Source: Candidatus Borrarchaeota archaeon (GTDB taxonomy: Archaea > Asgardarchaeota > Sifarchaeia > Borrarchaeales > Borrarchaeaceae). Taken from it: a stretch of 5,958 nt of DNA. Where the stretch lies: positions 1-5,958 of the forward strand of contig JAEORY010000270.1 in assembly GCA_016840645.1 (NCBI GenBank), read 5' to 3'. Below, in pieces: positions 1 to 5,795 of the stretch. Made by a program: the position numbers and the translations under genes. The notes under the pieces are model-generated. The model did no database searches. It was not told where the DNA came from and saw only the letters and a list, made by a program, of their open reading frames with translations. Each line of letters opens with the position of its first letter. The stretch's first letter is position 1.

Positions 1-660
1 GATGAACTTGGGATGGGTGATATGTTGGATACGAGCCCACCTGGTATTGACGAAGCATTAGCGTTCGGTAAGGTCCTTGAGTTCATTGAAAAGAAAGATG
101 AACACGATTATGATCTAATCATTTTTGATACAGCCCCCACAGGACATACGTTGCGCCTTCTAAGCTTACCTGAGGTGCTCGATTCATTTCTAGGAAAGAT
201 TATAAAACTCAGATACACCCTAGGAAAGTTTGTCGGCAAACTTAAGAGTCTCTTTGGTAAGGAAACAAATGAAGATAGAACAATGGAAGCTTTGGAAAAA
301 CTTAAAGAATCTATTGGCAAAGCGCAAGTGGATTTGAGCGATCCAGAAAAAACATCATTTTGCACGGTGATGATTCCAGAGGCAATGAGTATTTATGAAA
401 CTGAACGACTTATCACTACACTCTATGAATATGAGATACCAATAAGCAATGTACTTGTAAACATGGTGTACCCAGTGATACCCGACTGCGCTTTTTGCAC
501 TGCAAGACGAAGTATGCAAGAAGGGAATCTGGAAACCATAAGAGAGTTTTACGCAGATGAATTCAAAATCACAGAGATTCCACTTTTTGACACGGAGATA
601 AGAGGCATAGAGCGCTTAGAAATGTTTAGTTCAAAGCTTTTCGGAAAGAATGAGAATTAA
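1..660 (+). CDS. Get3/ArsA-family ATPase, 3' portion (5' end outside window)
   Basis: The reading frame is open from base 1, and the ATG at 13 is internal, so this is the C-terminal 219 residues or so of a gene starting left of the window. It contains PPGIDEA near the N-terminal edge, the family switch II signature FDTAPTGHTLR (about 124-156), IPEAMSIYETERL (about 373-411), and VNMVYPV followed by CAFCTARRSMQ (about 460-519). The last is the CxxC of Get3-type proteins, which in Get3 binds zinc at the dimer interface. Family knowledge: these are deviant-Walker P-loop ATPases that work as nucleotide-driven dimers. Get3 homologues deliver tail-anchored membrane proteins, while true ArsA drives arsenite efflux. 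The CxxC and the absence of visible ars neighbours favour Get3, though the Walker A region is not in the window. A short linker with few hydrophobic residues follows DTAPTGH. The gene ends in TAA and converges on the membrane-protein gene. Confidence 0.93.
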   Translation, partial: DELGMGDMLDTSPPGIDEALAFGKVLEFIEKKDEHDYDLIIFDTAPTGHTLRLLSLPEVLDSFLGKIIKLRYTLGKFVGKLKSLFGKETNEDRTMEALEKLKESIGKAQVDLSDPEKTSFCTVMIPEAMSIYETERLITTLYEYEIPISNVLVNMVYPVIPDCAFCTARRSMQEGNLETIREFYADEFKITEIPLFDTEIRGIERLEMFSSKLFGKNEN

Positions 661-712
661 TGATATTTTTGTGAAATAATAATTGTGCTTAGAGCGCATC
701 TCATCCTTTAGT

Positions 713-3136
713 TCATTTTTTTTGGTTTTTGGCATTTGAGATAAGAAGCTTAAATTTTGGAAGTATCAAGACCACAGAAAGATAGAATAGCACACCAACT
801 AAACAAAGAATTGAAATTGGATATCCAATAGGAACGTTCTCTTCAAATCTTAATGTTATTAGATGCTCGCCTTCTGGCAATTCTAGAGTAATAATACCAA
901 ATTTGTTTTCTTTGATATTAATCTCTGTGGAATCTAAGTATGCCTTCCAATTAGGGAAGATCCCATACTTCACAAGAAGTATTCCACCATCTGAAGATTG
1001 AGCGTTAATAATTAAAGCTGTTGGGTTTATTGATACGAATTCTGCAGTACCTATACTATTCGGAAATAAAATATCAGCGTCGTCAACGATTTCGACCATT
1101 GGTCTGAAATATGGATTTTGCAGGATGCTCATATTGGAGTTCTCGTAGAACCTGATTTTTTGCCATCCATTAAGCAGCCATTCTGCTTCATTTTTTTGCC
1201 TTACGAGCAAATACTTTAAACTTAGATATCCAAGTTCTTTTGTAAATGATGGTTTCAAACTAACATTATTGTCCAAAGACTTTGAGGCTGTCCACCACTG
1301 GGGACCTTGTACCTCATAAAATTCAGTTTTTGTTATTGATTCGCCCCTGGCTCGCCCGTATAGATCACTGATGCGATAAAGACCAGTGTCGCTTGACTTA
1401 ATCCACTGTAAAGCATTCAAATAATCCTCATCTTGGGGATAGTACTCCCATTTATAGGCGCCTGTATATGGCCACATATCCACTAGAATCAAAAGGACGG
1501 TAATTACAAGAATCCAGTGGCTTAAACGAAACTTGAAATTCCTTTTAATCTCAAACGCTTTTGCTTTCTCATAGAAAGTACTTACAACTATGCCTGTCAA
1601 ATAAGCGATGGAAATTGATGCGGGTAACAGAAATCGCCATGGCCACTTAAAGAACGAAATTAATGGAACATAATAATAAATAAAAACGCTAGGATAATCT
1701 GCTAGAATAAGAGAAATAACAAGAAGCACCATAAAAAACTTCGTTTCATTATTTTTAGAGTTCTTATCCTTTGGCTTTATGAAAAACGCAAGCAAAGCAA
1801 GTCCCAAAGAGACTGTACCTATATAGAATGGCATTTCGCCCGCTATGCCGATTTTCGACCCTCTCATCCGCCACCAAAGCTCTCTCGTGTAAAGTTGTGG
1901 TAGACTGACAAAATGCGAAGCAGGATAACCTCCAGTCGATAAAGCGACTTCGTTACTCCATAGAATCGTGGACGTCTGTGTATACGCAGGTATAAGCCAC
2001 CATGCTGTTAATCCTAGTCCTACCCCAATGGGTATAAAATACATAGCAACCATCAAAAATGCTCTATTTACAGTAAGTTGATGGGAGATAAGTTCATCTA
2101 GAAGCGAATAGACTAAATACATAGTGATAATGTAAACAGAGTTATAAGCTGTCGGTAAATGCGTCAAGATCAATCCTGCGAGAAAAATACCTGAGAATAT
2201 TGCTTTTACTAAACGCCTATTCGAATCTGTTTTAAGAGATTCTCTTGAAAGGACGAAAATAAGAGGCACATACGTGTAACCCATTAGTTCCGTTAAGGTA
2301 CCTCTATAAAATGCTGTAGTAAGATGGAGTCCTATGAAAGTAAAGGATATCGCGGAGATACTTGCTACAATGCTATCCTTTGAAATTTTTTTGGTCATAT
2401 AATAAACAGAAAGAGCGCAAAGGATGAACGAAGTAACAATTGCACCCTTTAAAGCTTGAAAGGTGTTTAAAAACCATGAAAAAGGGAATGTAAAATAATA
2501 ACCAAGAAAATGATAGAAGCGAAACAATGCCAGACCGCCAATTCCGTTCCAAGGATCGAAAGGGGAATATATTATGCCTTCTCTCCAGTATCGGAACATA
2601 ACCCATACATTGCTTACATGATAGGTAAGGTCATGACTCTCTGGAAACCCTGGCTTTGTTAAAAAAGTATGAGTTGGAAGAATAGCTAAAACGATAAGAA
2701 TAACGATAATTATAACTTCTTTTCTTCTTCGCGAATTTTCCAAATAGGACTGAAATGGAAATAATGGAAATGTATACAATAACGAAACGAATATTGTTAC
2801 AACACAAACGATACCCAAGAGAATATAACTTGGAGGGGTATATGGGGCGCCATAGGTTGTAAGAAGAAACATTGTTAAAAAGACAGCCATTAGAGTAGCG
2901 AAGAACAAGAAAGGACGCTCTAATAACTTCTCAGAGTTCCGATAAAGAAAAACCCCCATAAAAAGAGCAAGCACTCCTAAAACAAACGCCTGAAGTATAT
3001 AGATCGTTCCATCCAAAGGAGAAAAGGAAAATTTCATAAGCAAAGCGAGAAGTACGCCCATGACTAAAAATACAGGATAATAAATAAACTGCTTCATCAA
3101 ATCAAATAAACGAGTTTTTTTTATATTTGCCTTCAT
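713..3136 (-). CDS. Large multi-pass membrane protein, PTPS-related / GT-C-like glycosyltransferase family
   Basis: An 807-residue protein with roughly 14-15 hydrophobic segments: about 17-35, 45-65, 76-93, 103-127, 140-156, 205-247 (two), 258-275, 285-297, 312-346 (two), 358-385, 435-452, 466-496, 503-520, 541-553, then one at 771-792. After TM5 comes a loop with ESHDLTYH (166-173), the place where GT-C enzymes carry acidic catalytic or metal-binding residues. Further landmarks are RGTLTELMGYTYVPL (278-292), LTHLPTA (324-330) and KWPWRFLLP (497-505), typical of the PTPS-related membrane family (as I recall it, Pfam PF10131). Residues 555-765 form a soluble, presumably extracytoplasmic domain; FPNWKAYLDS (727-736) and LPEGEHLITLRF (753-764) match the beta-rich C-terminal part seen in YfhO/GT-C-like proteins. 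The likely role is transfer of a lipid-linked sugar to a surface glycan or protein; the substrate is unknown. The tail is Lys-rich and cytoplasmic. The ATG at 3136 is the first start after a stop and has no clear Shine-Dalgarno sequence. Confidence 0.8.
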   Translation of the reverse strand: MKANIKKTRLFDLMKQFIYYPVFLVMGVLLALLMKFSFSPLDGTIYILQAFVLGVLALFMGVFLYRNSEKLLERPFLFFATLMAVFLTMFLLTTYGAPYTPPSYILLGIVCVVTIFVSLLYTFPLFPFQSYLENSRRRKEVIIIVILIVLAILPTHTFLTKPGFPESHDLTYHVSNVWVMFRYWREGIIYSPFDPWNGIGGLALFRFYHFLGYYFTFPFSWFLNTFQALKGAIVTSFILCALSVYYMTKKISKDSIVASISAISFTFIGLHLTTAFYRGTLTELMGYTYVPLIFVLSRESLKTDSNRRLVKAIFSGIFLAGLILTHLPTAYNSVYIITMYLVYSLLDELISHQLTVNRAFLMVAMYFIPIGVGLGLTAWWLIPAYTQTSTILWSNEVALSTGGYPASHFVSLPQLYTRELWWRMRGSKIGIAGEMPFYIGTVSLGLALLAFFIKPKDKNSKNNETKFFMVLLVISLILADYPSVFIYYYVPLISFFKWPWRFLLPASISIAYLTGIVVSTFYEKAKAFEIKRNFKFRLSHWILVITVLLILVDMWPYTGAYKWEYYPQDEDYLNALQWIKSSDTGLYRISDLYGRARGESITKTEFYEVQGPQWWTASKSLDNNVSLKPSFTKELGYLSLKYLLVRQKNEAEWLLNGWQKIRFYENSNMSILQNPYFRPMVEIVDDADILFPNSIGTAEFVSINPTALIINAQSSDGGILLVKYGIFPNWKAYLDSTEINIKENKFGIITLELPEGEHLITLRFEENVPIGYPISILCLVGVLFYLSVVLILPKFKLLISNAKNQKK
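716..730 (+). terminator. Oligo-T terminator after the Get3/ArsA gene
   Basis: A run of eight T (716-723), then GG and five more T, lies 56 bases after the stop codon of the plus-strand ATPase gene. Archaeal RNA polymerase terminates at oligo-T tracts without needing a strong hairpin. The tract overlaps the last codons (Lys-rich tail) of the convergent gene, so it could equally be just its AAA codons; no stem is seen. Confidence 0.4.
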
Positions 3137-3163
3137 CTTTTTGATGTTTCCCCTAAATTCTAA

Positions 3164-3172
3164 GGATATAGA
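3164..3172 (-). promoter_or_regulatory. Possible TATA element for the membrane-protein gene
   Basis: On the minus strand a TCTATATCC stretch lies about 30 bases upstream of the ATG at 3136. With the usual archaeal TATA-to-start distance of about 25 bases, transcription would begin within a few bases of the ATG. That would be a nearly leaderless mRNA and would explain the missing Shine-Dalgarno sequence. The match to consensus is only moderate. Confidence 0.25.
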
Positions 3173-3219
3173 ACCGGTCTAAACCTGTCCACTCATCAGC
3201 GTAACTATAAGCGATCATC

Positions 3220-3232
3220 CTCAAAATTTGAG
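3220..3232. repeat. 13-bp perfect inverted repeat CTCAAA-A-TTTGAG
   Basis: A perfect 6-bp inverted repeat around a single A, lying in the 175-bp gap between L35Ae and the membrane-protein gene, about 85-95 bases upstream of the latter's ATG. It could be a dimeric regulator site or a chance palindrome in AT-rich DNA. It is too far upstream for simple occlusion of the proposed TATA element. No function is assigned. Confidence 0.3.
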
Positions 3233-3290
3233 CTCACCCTTGCCAGTTAACTTCATCTGATTTTGGGGTTTGCAGAAATTGCATTCATCT

Positions 3291-3310
3291 AAAATTCAGA
3301 GATTACTGAA
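3291..3310 (-). terminator. Hairpin plus T-run after L35Ae
   Basis: Read on the minus strand, TTCAG-taatct-CTGAA forms a 5-bp stem with a 6-base loop, followed directly by TTTT. It begins two bases past the TGA stop of the L35Ae gene (3312-3314). The position immediately after the gene supports a terminator role, though the stem is short and AT-rich. It would separate L35Ae from the membrane-protein gene that follows on the same strand. Confidence 0.4.
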
Positions 3311-3311
3311 A

Positions 3312-3605
3312 TCAAACAATAGTAACTTTTCCACCAATGGATTCACCTGGCAAGCCATGTTCAAATCTTGCCCTAACCACACCATTTCTTCCATGGGGGC
3401 GTAAAATTTTTCCTTGTAGACGTTTACCTGCAGGAGAAAGCCAAACTACTGTTTTTCCTATCAATTGAGCAGCTTCTTTATCAGAATCGTATTTTGGAAA
3501 TTTCAATAACATATGCTTATTGATTTGCCTATTGCCGCCTCTTCTGTATCCTGTGATGAGACCTTCAAGACCTTTGACAATGCTTTCCGTCATTCTGTTC
3601 ACCAT
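3312..3605 (-). CDS. rpl35ae: Large-subunit ribosomal protein L35Ae (eL33)
   Basis: A 97-residue basic protein. The recognised blocks are GLITGYRRGGNRQ (15-27), LIGKTVVWLSPAGKRLQGKI (48-67) and the family's C-terminal signature HGRNGVVRARFEHGLPG (71-87), ending GGKVTIV. The family binds 23S rRNA in archaeal and eukaryotic large subunits and adopts a small beta-barrel; bacteria lack it. Archaeal versions that I recall are about 87-90 residues and start just before the GYRRG block, so the MVNRMTESIVKGLE head is slightly long and the second Met (ATG at 3593) is an alternative start. The ATG at 3605 is preferred because a TATA-like element lies about 32-40 bases upstream; no GGTG-type Shine-Dalgarno sequence precedes it. 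It is apparently a single-gene transcript, set off by a terminator-like hairpin downstream and a T-run upstream. Confidence 0.95.
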   Translation of the reverse strand: MVNRMTESIVKGLEGLITGYRRGGNRQINKHMLLKFPKYDSDKEAAQLIGKTVVWLSPAGKRLQGKILRPHGRNGVVRARFEHGLPGESIGGKVTIV

Positions 3606-3636
3606 TTTGTTGCCTTTCCATATATTTTATGATTTG

Positions 3637-3645
3637 TTTAAAAAG
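3637..3645 (-). promoter_or_regulatory. TATA element (CTTTTTAAA) for L35Ae
   Basis: On the minus strand CTTTTTAAA matches the archaeal box A form YTTTTAAA. It is centred about 36 bases before the ATG at 3605, which predicts a transcription start about 10 bases before that ATG. A second AT-rich stretch, ATAAAATATA (3621-3630), is closer and would give a start inside the gene, so it is less likely unless the ATG at 3593 is used. Confidence 0.4.
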
Positions 3646-3683
3646 ACTTCTATTAAGAATCACGAATTAAGAATTAAAGTCTT
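3643..3683. repeat. Inverted repeat enclosing a 9-nt direct repeat, upstream of L35Ae
   Basis: AAGACTT (3643-3649) and AAGTCTT (3677-3683) are a perfect 7-bp inverted pair with a 27-base spacer. Inside it ATTAAGAAT occurs twice (3652-3660 and 3666-3674), 14 bases apart. The left arm overlaps the proposed L35Ae TATA element. A regulator binding site is possible, but the sequence is AT-rich and chance is not excluded. Confidence 0.35.
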
Positions 3684-3700
3684 CAATCACTTAATAAGAA

Positions 3701-3712
3701 GGAAAAAAAAAC
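3701..3712 (-). terminator. Oligo-T terminator of the V4R/longin operon
   Basis: The minus strand reads eight consecutive T within a dozen bases after the TAG stop (3719-3721) of the last operon gene. This fits an archaeal oligo-T terminator and separates the operon from L35Ae downstream. No hairpin is needed or seen. Confidence 0.5.
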
Positions 3713-3718
3713 AAGTAA

Positions 3719-4393
3719 CTAGGCGTTTATGAGTTGTTCTGTGATCTTACGCCTTATACCATAAAAAATTTTCAAAATGTCTTTTTTTACAAGTCCAGCT
3801 AAAGGCTTATTCAGACGAGTGAAGAGCTCAACGCGAGACATTTTATTTTCATGTGCAATTTCAGAAATAGATTTGTTTCCATTGCATGATTCAAGAAGTG
3901 CCCATTCTTCTCGTGATAATTTTGCTAGTTTCTTGGTATTAACCTCTTGAGTGACCGGAATGCGACAAATCGGTCTGAAAGTTTCTCTTAATGTCTTCTC
4001 GAAGCACAACATCAAAAAATTTTCAATTTTTTCAAAATCTGTAATATCTCCAGACCAATCGTCAAGAACTTGGCTGTACTTGATTGAAATTAACTTAGCT
4101 GCGGTAGAAATATCTTCTTCTAATAGAATTGGTGAAGTAAGCTCATCCGAGAGAGCAACAACTATGAAATTATGATTTTCTCCCCACTCAAAGACAAATT
4201 TTGTGTCACCAGAATCAATCTGTTCAAGTTGGCCATTACCTGAGGAAACCACTTCAGAAATGAGAGAACTAATTCCACTCAACGCACCACTAACTAAATC
4301 TTGATCTACACCGTTCATGTATTCTTTACATAAAGAACATGAGTAAATTGTCCTTCCGTCCTTATAGATTATGTAAATCGAATATAGTCCCAT
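3719..4393 (-). CDS. Longin/roadblock-like domain protein with C-terminal winged helix
   Basis: A 224-residue protein that I do not recognise as a named gene. The N-terminal half has a beta-beta-alpha-beta-beta-alpha order: strands YSIYIIYKDG (4-13) and TIYSCSL (15-21), a helix 29-50, strands QIDSGDTKFVFEWG (58-71) and NFIVVALSD (75-83), then helices about 92-112 and 117-137. Order and size resemble longin/roadblock folds, which in archaea often accompany small GTPases or sensory systems; this is inferred from pattern only. After a linker (about 138-158), residues 159-207 look like a winged helix: LSREEWALLESCNGNKSISEIAHENKMSRVELFTRLNKPLAGLVKKDIL, with the SISEIA(x)5MSRVELF recognition unit, and a basic tail IRRK. 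It may pair an interaction or sensor domain with DNA binding. It is the last gene of a three-gene operon, 9 bases after the preceding stop; TGAGGTC at that stop may serve as Shine-Dalgarno. No transmembrane segment is seen. Confidence 0.8.
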   Translation of the reverse strand: MGLYSIYIIYKDGRTIYSCSLCKEYMNGVDQDLVSGALSGISSLISEVVSSGNGQLEQIDSGDTKFVFEWGENHNFIVVALSDELTSPILLEEDISTAAKLISIKYSQVLDDWSGDITDFEKIENFLMLCFEKTLRETFRPICRIPVTQEVNTKKLAKLSREEWALLESCNGNKSISEIAHENKMSRVELFTRLNKPLAGLVKKDILKIFYGIRRKITEQLINA

Positions 4394-4402
4394 TATAAGA
4401 CC

Positions 4403-4894
4403 TCAGCGCATTTTTTCAAGAATCCGAAGTTCATATTCACAAAATTCTTCATTTAATGCTCTACAGTGAGTTTCAACGCAATTAACTCGCCATCCCTGGG
4501 TATCAATTAACTCTTCATAAACTAGAGAAAAAACCTCTTCAACGATACCTGCAACAAAATCACAGAGAACCCCTTCTCCCTTCTCAGAAGCTAGTGTATC
4601 ACAAATGACGCACTGGAAATCGCGTATTTTAAATAGTCCCTTATTTCCAGATATCTTTGGAGAACTATCAAATATTTTTTGCCATAAAACTTTGATCAGA
4701 TTCTTTACTGTACCATCTTTTAACGGTGCTTTGAGTTTCAAGAGTTCCTTGGGAAAAACACTGTATAAAATTTCCTCTCCGAAATTCTTTCCCCTTAATT
4801 TTAATTCTCTGCGAACATCTATGAAAGATTCGTTATACCTATAGAGCTGTTTAATAAATAAACCATACATGATAGGTAAAATACGCTGGTTCAT
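4403..4894 (-). CDS. V4R-like cysteine protein (second gene of operon)
   Basis: A 163-residue soluble protein from the ATG at 4894. The first half is helical and charged. The second half carries QCVIC, then VLCDFVAGIVEEVF, then NCVETHCRALNEEFCEYEL. Numbered from the GTG at 4912, the cysteines are 101, 104, 117, 145, 150 and 158. The pattern C-x-E-T-x-C-(R)-x(6)-C-E-(Y/F)-E closing the protein, with a hydrophobic helix before it, is that of V4R domains, ligand-binding relatives of the TRAPP subunit Bet3; the ligand here is unknown. In-frame starts also exist at GTG 4912 and ATG 4909. The ATG at 4894 is preferred because it sits one base after the upstream TGA (4898-4896), an arrangement for coupled translation. 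A strong Shine-Dalgarno match GAGGTGAT (4915-4908) lies 13 bases upstream, a rather long spacing. It is a paralogue of the preceding gene. Confidence 0.75.
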   Translation of the reverse strand: MNQRILPIMYGLFIKQLYRYNESFIDVRRELKLRGKNFGEEILYSVFPKELLKLKAPLKDGTVKNLIKVLWQKIFDSSPKISGNKGLFKIRDFQCVICDTLASEKGEGVLCDFVAGIVEEVFSLVYEELIDTQGWRVNCVETHCRALNEEFCEYELRILEKMR

Positions 4895-4895
4895 C

Positions 4896-5438
4896 TCAGA
4901 CAGAAGCATCACCTCTTGCTAGAATGAATTTGCAATAGGGTGTCCCATCTTTTGCCCAGCATTCAGATTCATGGCATAAAATGTCCGAAGAGGAAAAACG
5001 CCCCTTAACCCCAATATCTTCAAGTGCACATTCAATGATTGCTTCAATAAAGCCAGCGATAGCTTCAGAAAATGGAAAATGGACAGGTTCAGATATATTC
5101 TGGCATAATTCACATGATTTGGAAATAATTACCAGATGATTTGAATCCTTATCCCATTTACATTTATCAGGTTTTCTTAGAAAAACAATTTTCCATACTT
5201 CTTCAACATAGCGCTCTAACTTCTTTTCAATAAGGTTTGGATCTAAAGTTTTTGATAGAAGTGGATAAAAGACTTCGCCAAGTTGCCTGCCAAATTCATG
5301 TAGATTGTTTGTAATTCGTGCAATATCATATTGAGTCCGCCAAACTATAGAGTTAACGATAGTTGTATATAAACCGTTAACTAATGTTGTATTTATCTTA
5401 TTTTTGAGATCTTTCTGAGAACGACTCTCAATATGAAT
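4896..5438 (-). CDS. V4R-like cysteine protein (first gene of operon), no standard start codon
   Basis: An open frame runs from the TAG at 5450-5448 to the TGA at 4898-4896, without a single ATG, GTG or TTG. It is clearly protein-like and paralogous to the next gene. GL(x)25FG aligns with identical spacing in both (here GLYTTIVNSI ... LHEFG). The cysteine pattern repeats as SCELC (CxxC at 5114-5103), FPFSEAIAGFIEA, and LCHESECWAKDGTPYCKF (cysteines at 4976, 4961 and 4934). The cysteine that the paralogue has before its AG helix is Phe here. The fold is inferred to be V4R/Bet3-like. The start is unresolved: ATT at 5438, ten bases past a Shine-Dalgarno-like GAGTTGAT (5457-5450), is one option and sets the coordinate given. 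The other is a TTG at 5431 in another frame, joined by a one-base slip or missing A in the A5 run at 5405-5401. Alignment-supported coding begins near 5405. It overlaps the possible early starts of the next gene. Confidence 0.65.
   Translation of the reverse strand: MHIESRSQKDLKNKINTTLVNGLYTTIVNSIVWRTQYDIARITNNLHEFGRQLGEVFYPLLSKTLDPNLIEKKLERYVEEVWKIVFLRKPDKCKWDKDSNHLVIISKSCELCQNISEPVHFPFSEAIAGFIEAIIECALEDIGVKGRFSSSDILCHESECWAKDGTPYCKFILARGDASV
4908..4915 (-). promoter_or_regulatory. Shine-Dalgarno GAGGTGAT inside the end of the upstream gene
   Basis: An eight-base match to the archaeal anti-Shine-Dalgarno complement (GGAGGUGAU) lies in the last codons of the upstream V4R-like gene. Its own bases include the ATG at 4909, which makes that ATG and the GTG at 4912 poor start choices. 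The ATG at 4894 is the first start downstream. Confidence 0.55.
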
Positions 5439-5449
5439 TTTAACTATCT

Positions 5450-5457
5450 ATCAACTC
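5450..5457 (-). promoter_or_regulatory. Shine-Dalgarno-like GAGTTGAT before the start-less V4R-like gene
   Basis: One mismatch from the GAGGTGAT seen before the second operon gene. It sits 11 bases before ATT 5438 and 18 bases before TTG 5431, so it mildly favours initiation at the ATT. The same GAGTTGATA string recurs on this strand at 5590-5582, which lowers confidence that it is functional. Confidence 0.3.
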
Positions 5458-5487
5458 AGCCCATTCGCTTTTTCATTGATTTATTGG

Positions 5488-5497
5488 TATTAAAAAA
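5488..5497 (-). promoter_or_regulatory. TATA-like element for the V4R/longin operon
   Basis: The minus strand reads TTTTTTAATA, a fair archaeal box A. A transcription start about 25 bases downstream (near 5467) would leave a leader of roughly 30 bases before the ATT at 5438, covering the Shine-Dalgarno-like GAGTTGAT. It is the best candidate in an AT-rich stretch where weak matches are common. Confidence 0.35.
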
Positions 5498-5795
5498 TCA
5501 CACACACGTTTATGAATTATTTGTGTCCACTATTATTTTTCACCTTTTTTTTACCATTATTTTCCTTATTCAAAAAATGCATATCAACTCTTTTATTCTT
5601 TCTGAGAAATGCATCCGCTTTCTTCTTTTAACTTACTTAATGAATTTTGGGAAGACTAAATCGACAAAGGTTACCTCTCGACTTTAGACTAGAATTTTGG
5701 TTTCAATGGAGATTCATTTTTATGAAGTAATCAATAAATATCTAAAAAAGATAGAGAATTGACGGGGGAGGACGTCCAGCAAGAAATATTAAAAC

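Larger units (their letters stand above)
5410..5608. repeat. Direct repeats: 12-nt TCTTTCTGAGAA and 9-nt TATCAACTC
   Basis: TCTTTCTGAGAA occurs exactly at 5410-5421 and 5597-5608, and TATCAACTC at 5449-5457 and 5582-5590. ATGAATTTT is also repeated (5433-5441 and 5640-5648). The blocks are not all in the same order, so this is not a simple tandem duplication. They flank the start region of the first operon gene and might be decayed duplication or regulator sites. Confidence 0.35.
5440..5795. other. AT-rich gene-free stretch upstream of the operon
   Basis: About 355 bases between the operon and the TnpB remnant. It holds the proposed promoter and short repeats. The plus strand is strongly pyrimidine-rich around 5520-5635, with runs of T. 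An 84-codon plus-strand frame (5433-5687) consists mostly of Phe, Ile and Leu from T-rich codons, lacks a Shine-Dalgarno sequence and overlaps the operon start, so it is not called. No tRNA, riboswitch or CRISPR structure was seen. Confidence 0.5.

Noticed and set aside
108..365. Minus-strand frame of 85 codons opposite the ATPase gene
   Set aside because: It lies wholly opposite well-recognised Get3/ArsA motifs on the plus strand and shows no features of its own.
661..712. Small RNA or extra gene between the convergent ATPase and membrane-protein genes
   Set aside because: Only 52 bases, with no stable hairpin or conserved element visible beyond the T-run terminator.
3141..3290. C/D box guide RNA on the minus strand, suggested by GATGAA, GGATGATC and CTGATGA strings
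   Set aside because: The boxes do not fall in the C - guide - D' - C' - guide - D order with 10-12 base guides, and no clean RTGATGA/CTGA pair closes the structure.
4919..5113. 64-codon minus-strand frame starting MNYARIYLNL
   Set aside because: It is a shadow in another frame of the V4R-like gene, whose own frame shows the conserved cysteine pattern.
5517..5627. Lys-rich minus-strand open stretch (KADAFLRKNKRVD ... NNSGHK) ending in TAA, possibly a gene tail
   Set aside because: The only start is an internal ATG giving about 21 residues, and the Lys/Asn content follows from A-rich DNA. No family resemblance is seen.
5433..5687. 84-codon plus-strand frame, rich in Phe, Ile and Leu
   Set aside because: It arises from a T-rich tract, has no ribosome-binding site or recognisable motif, and overlaps the start region of the minus-strand operon.
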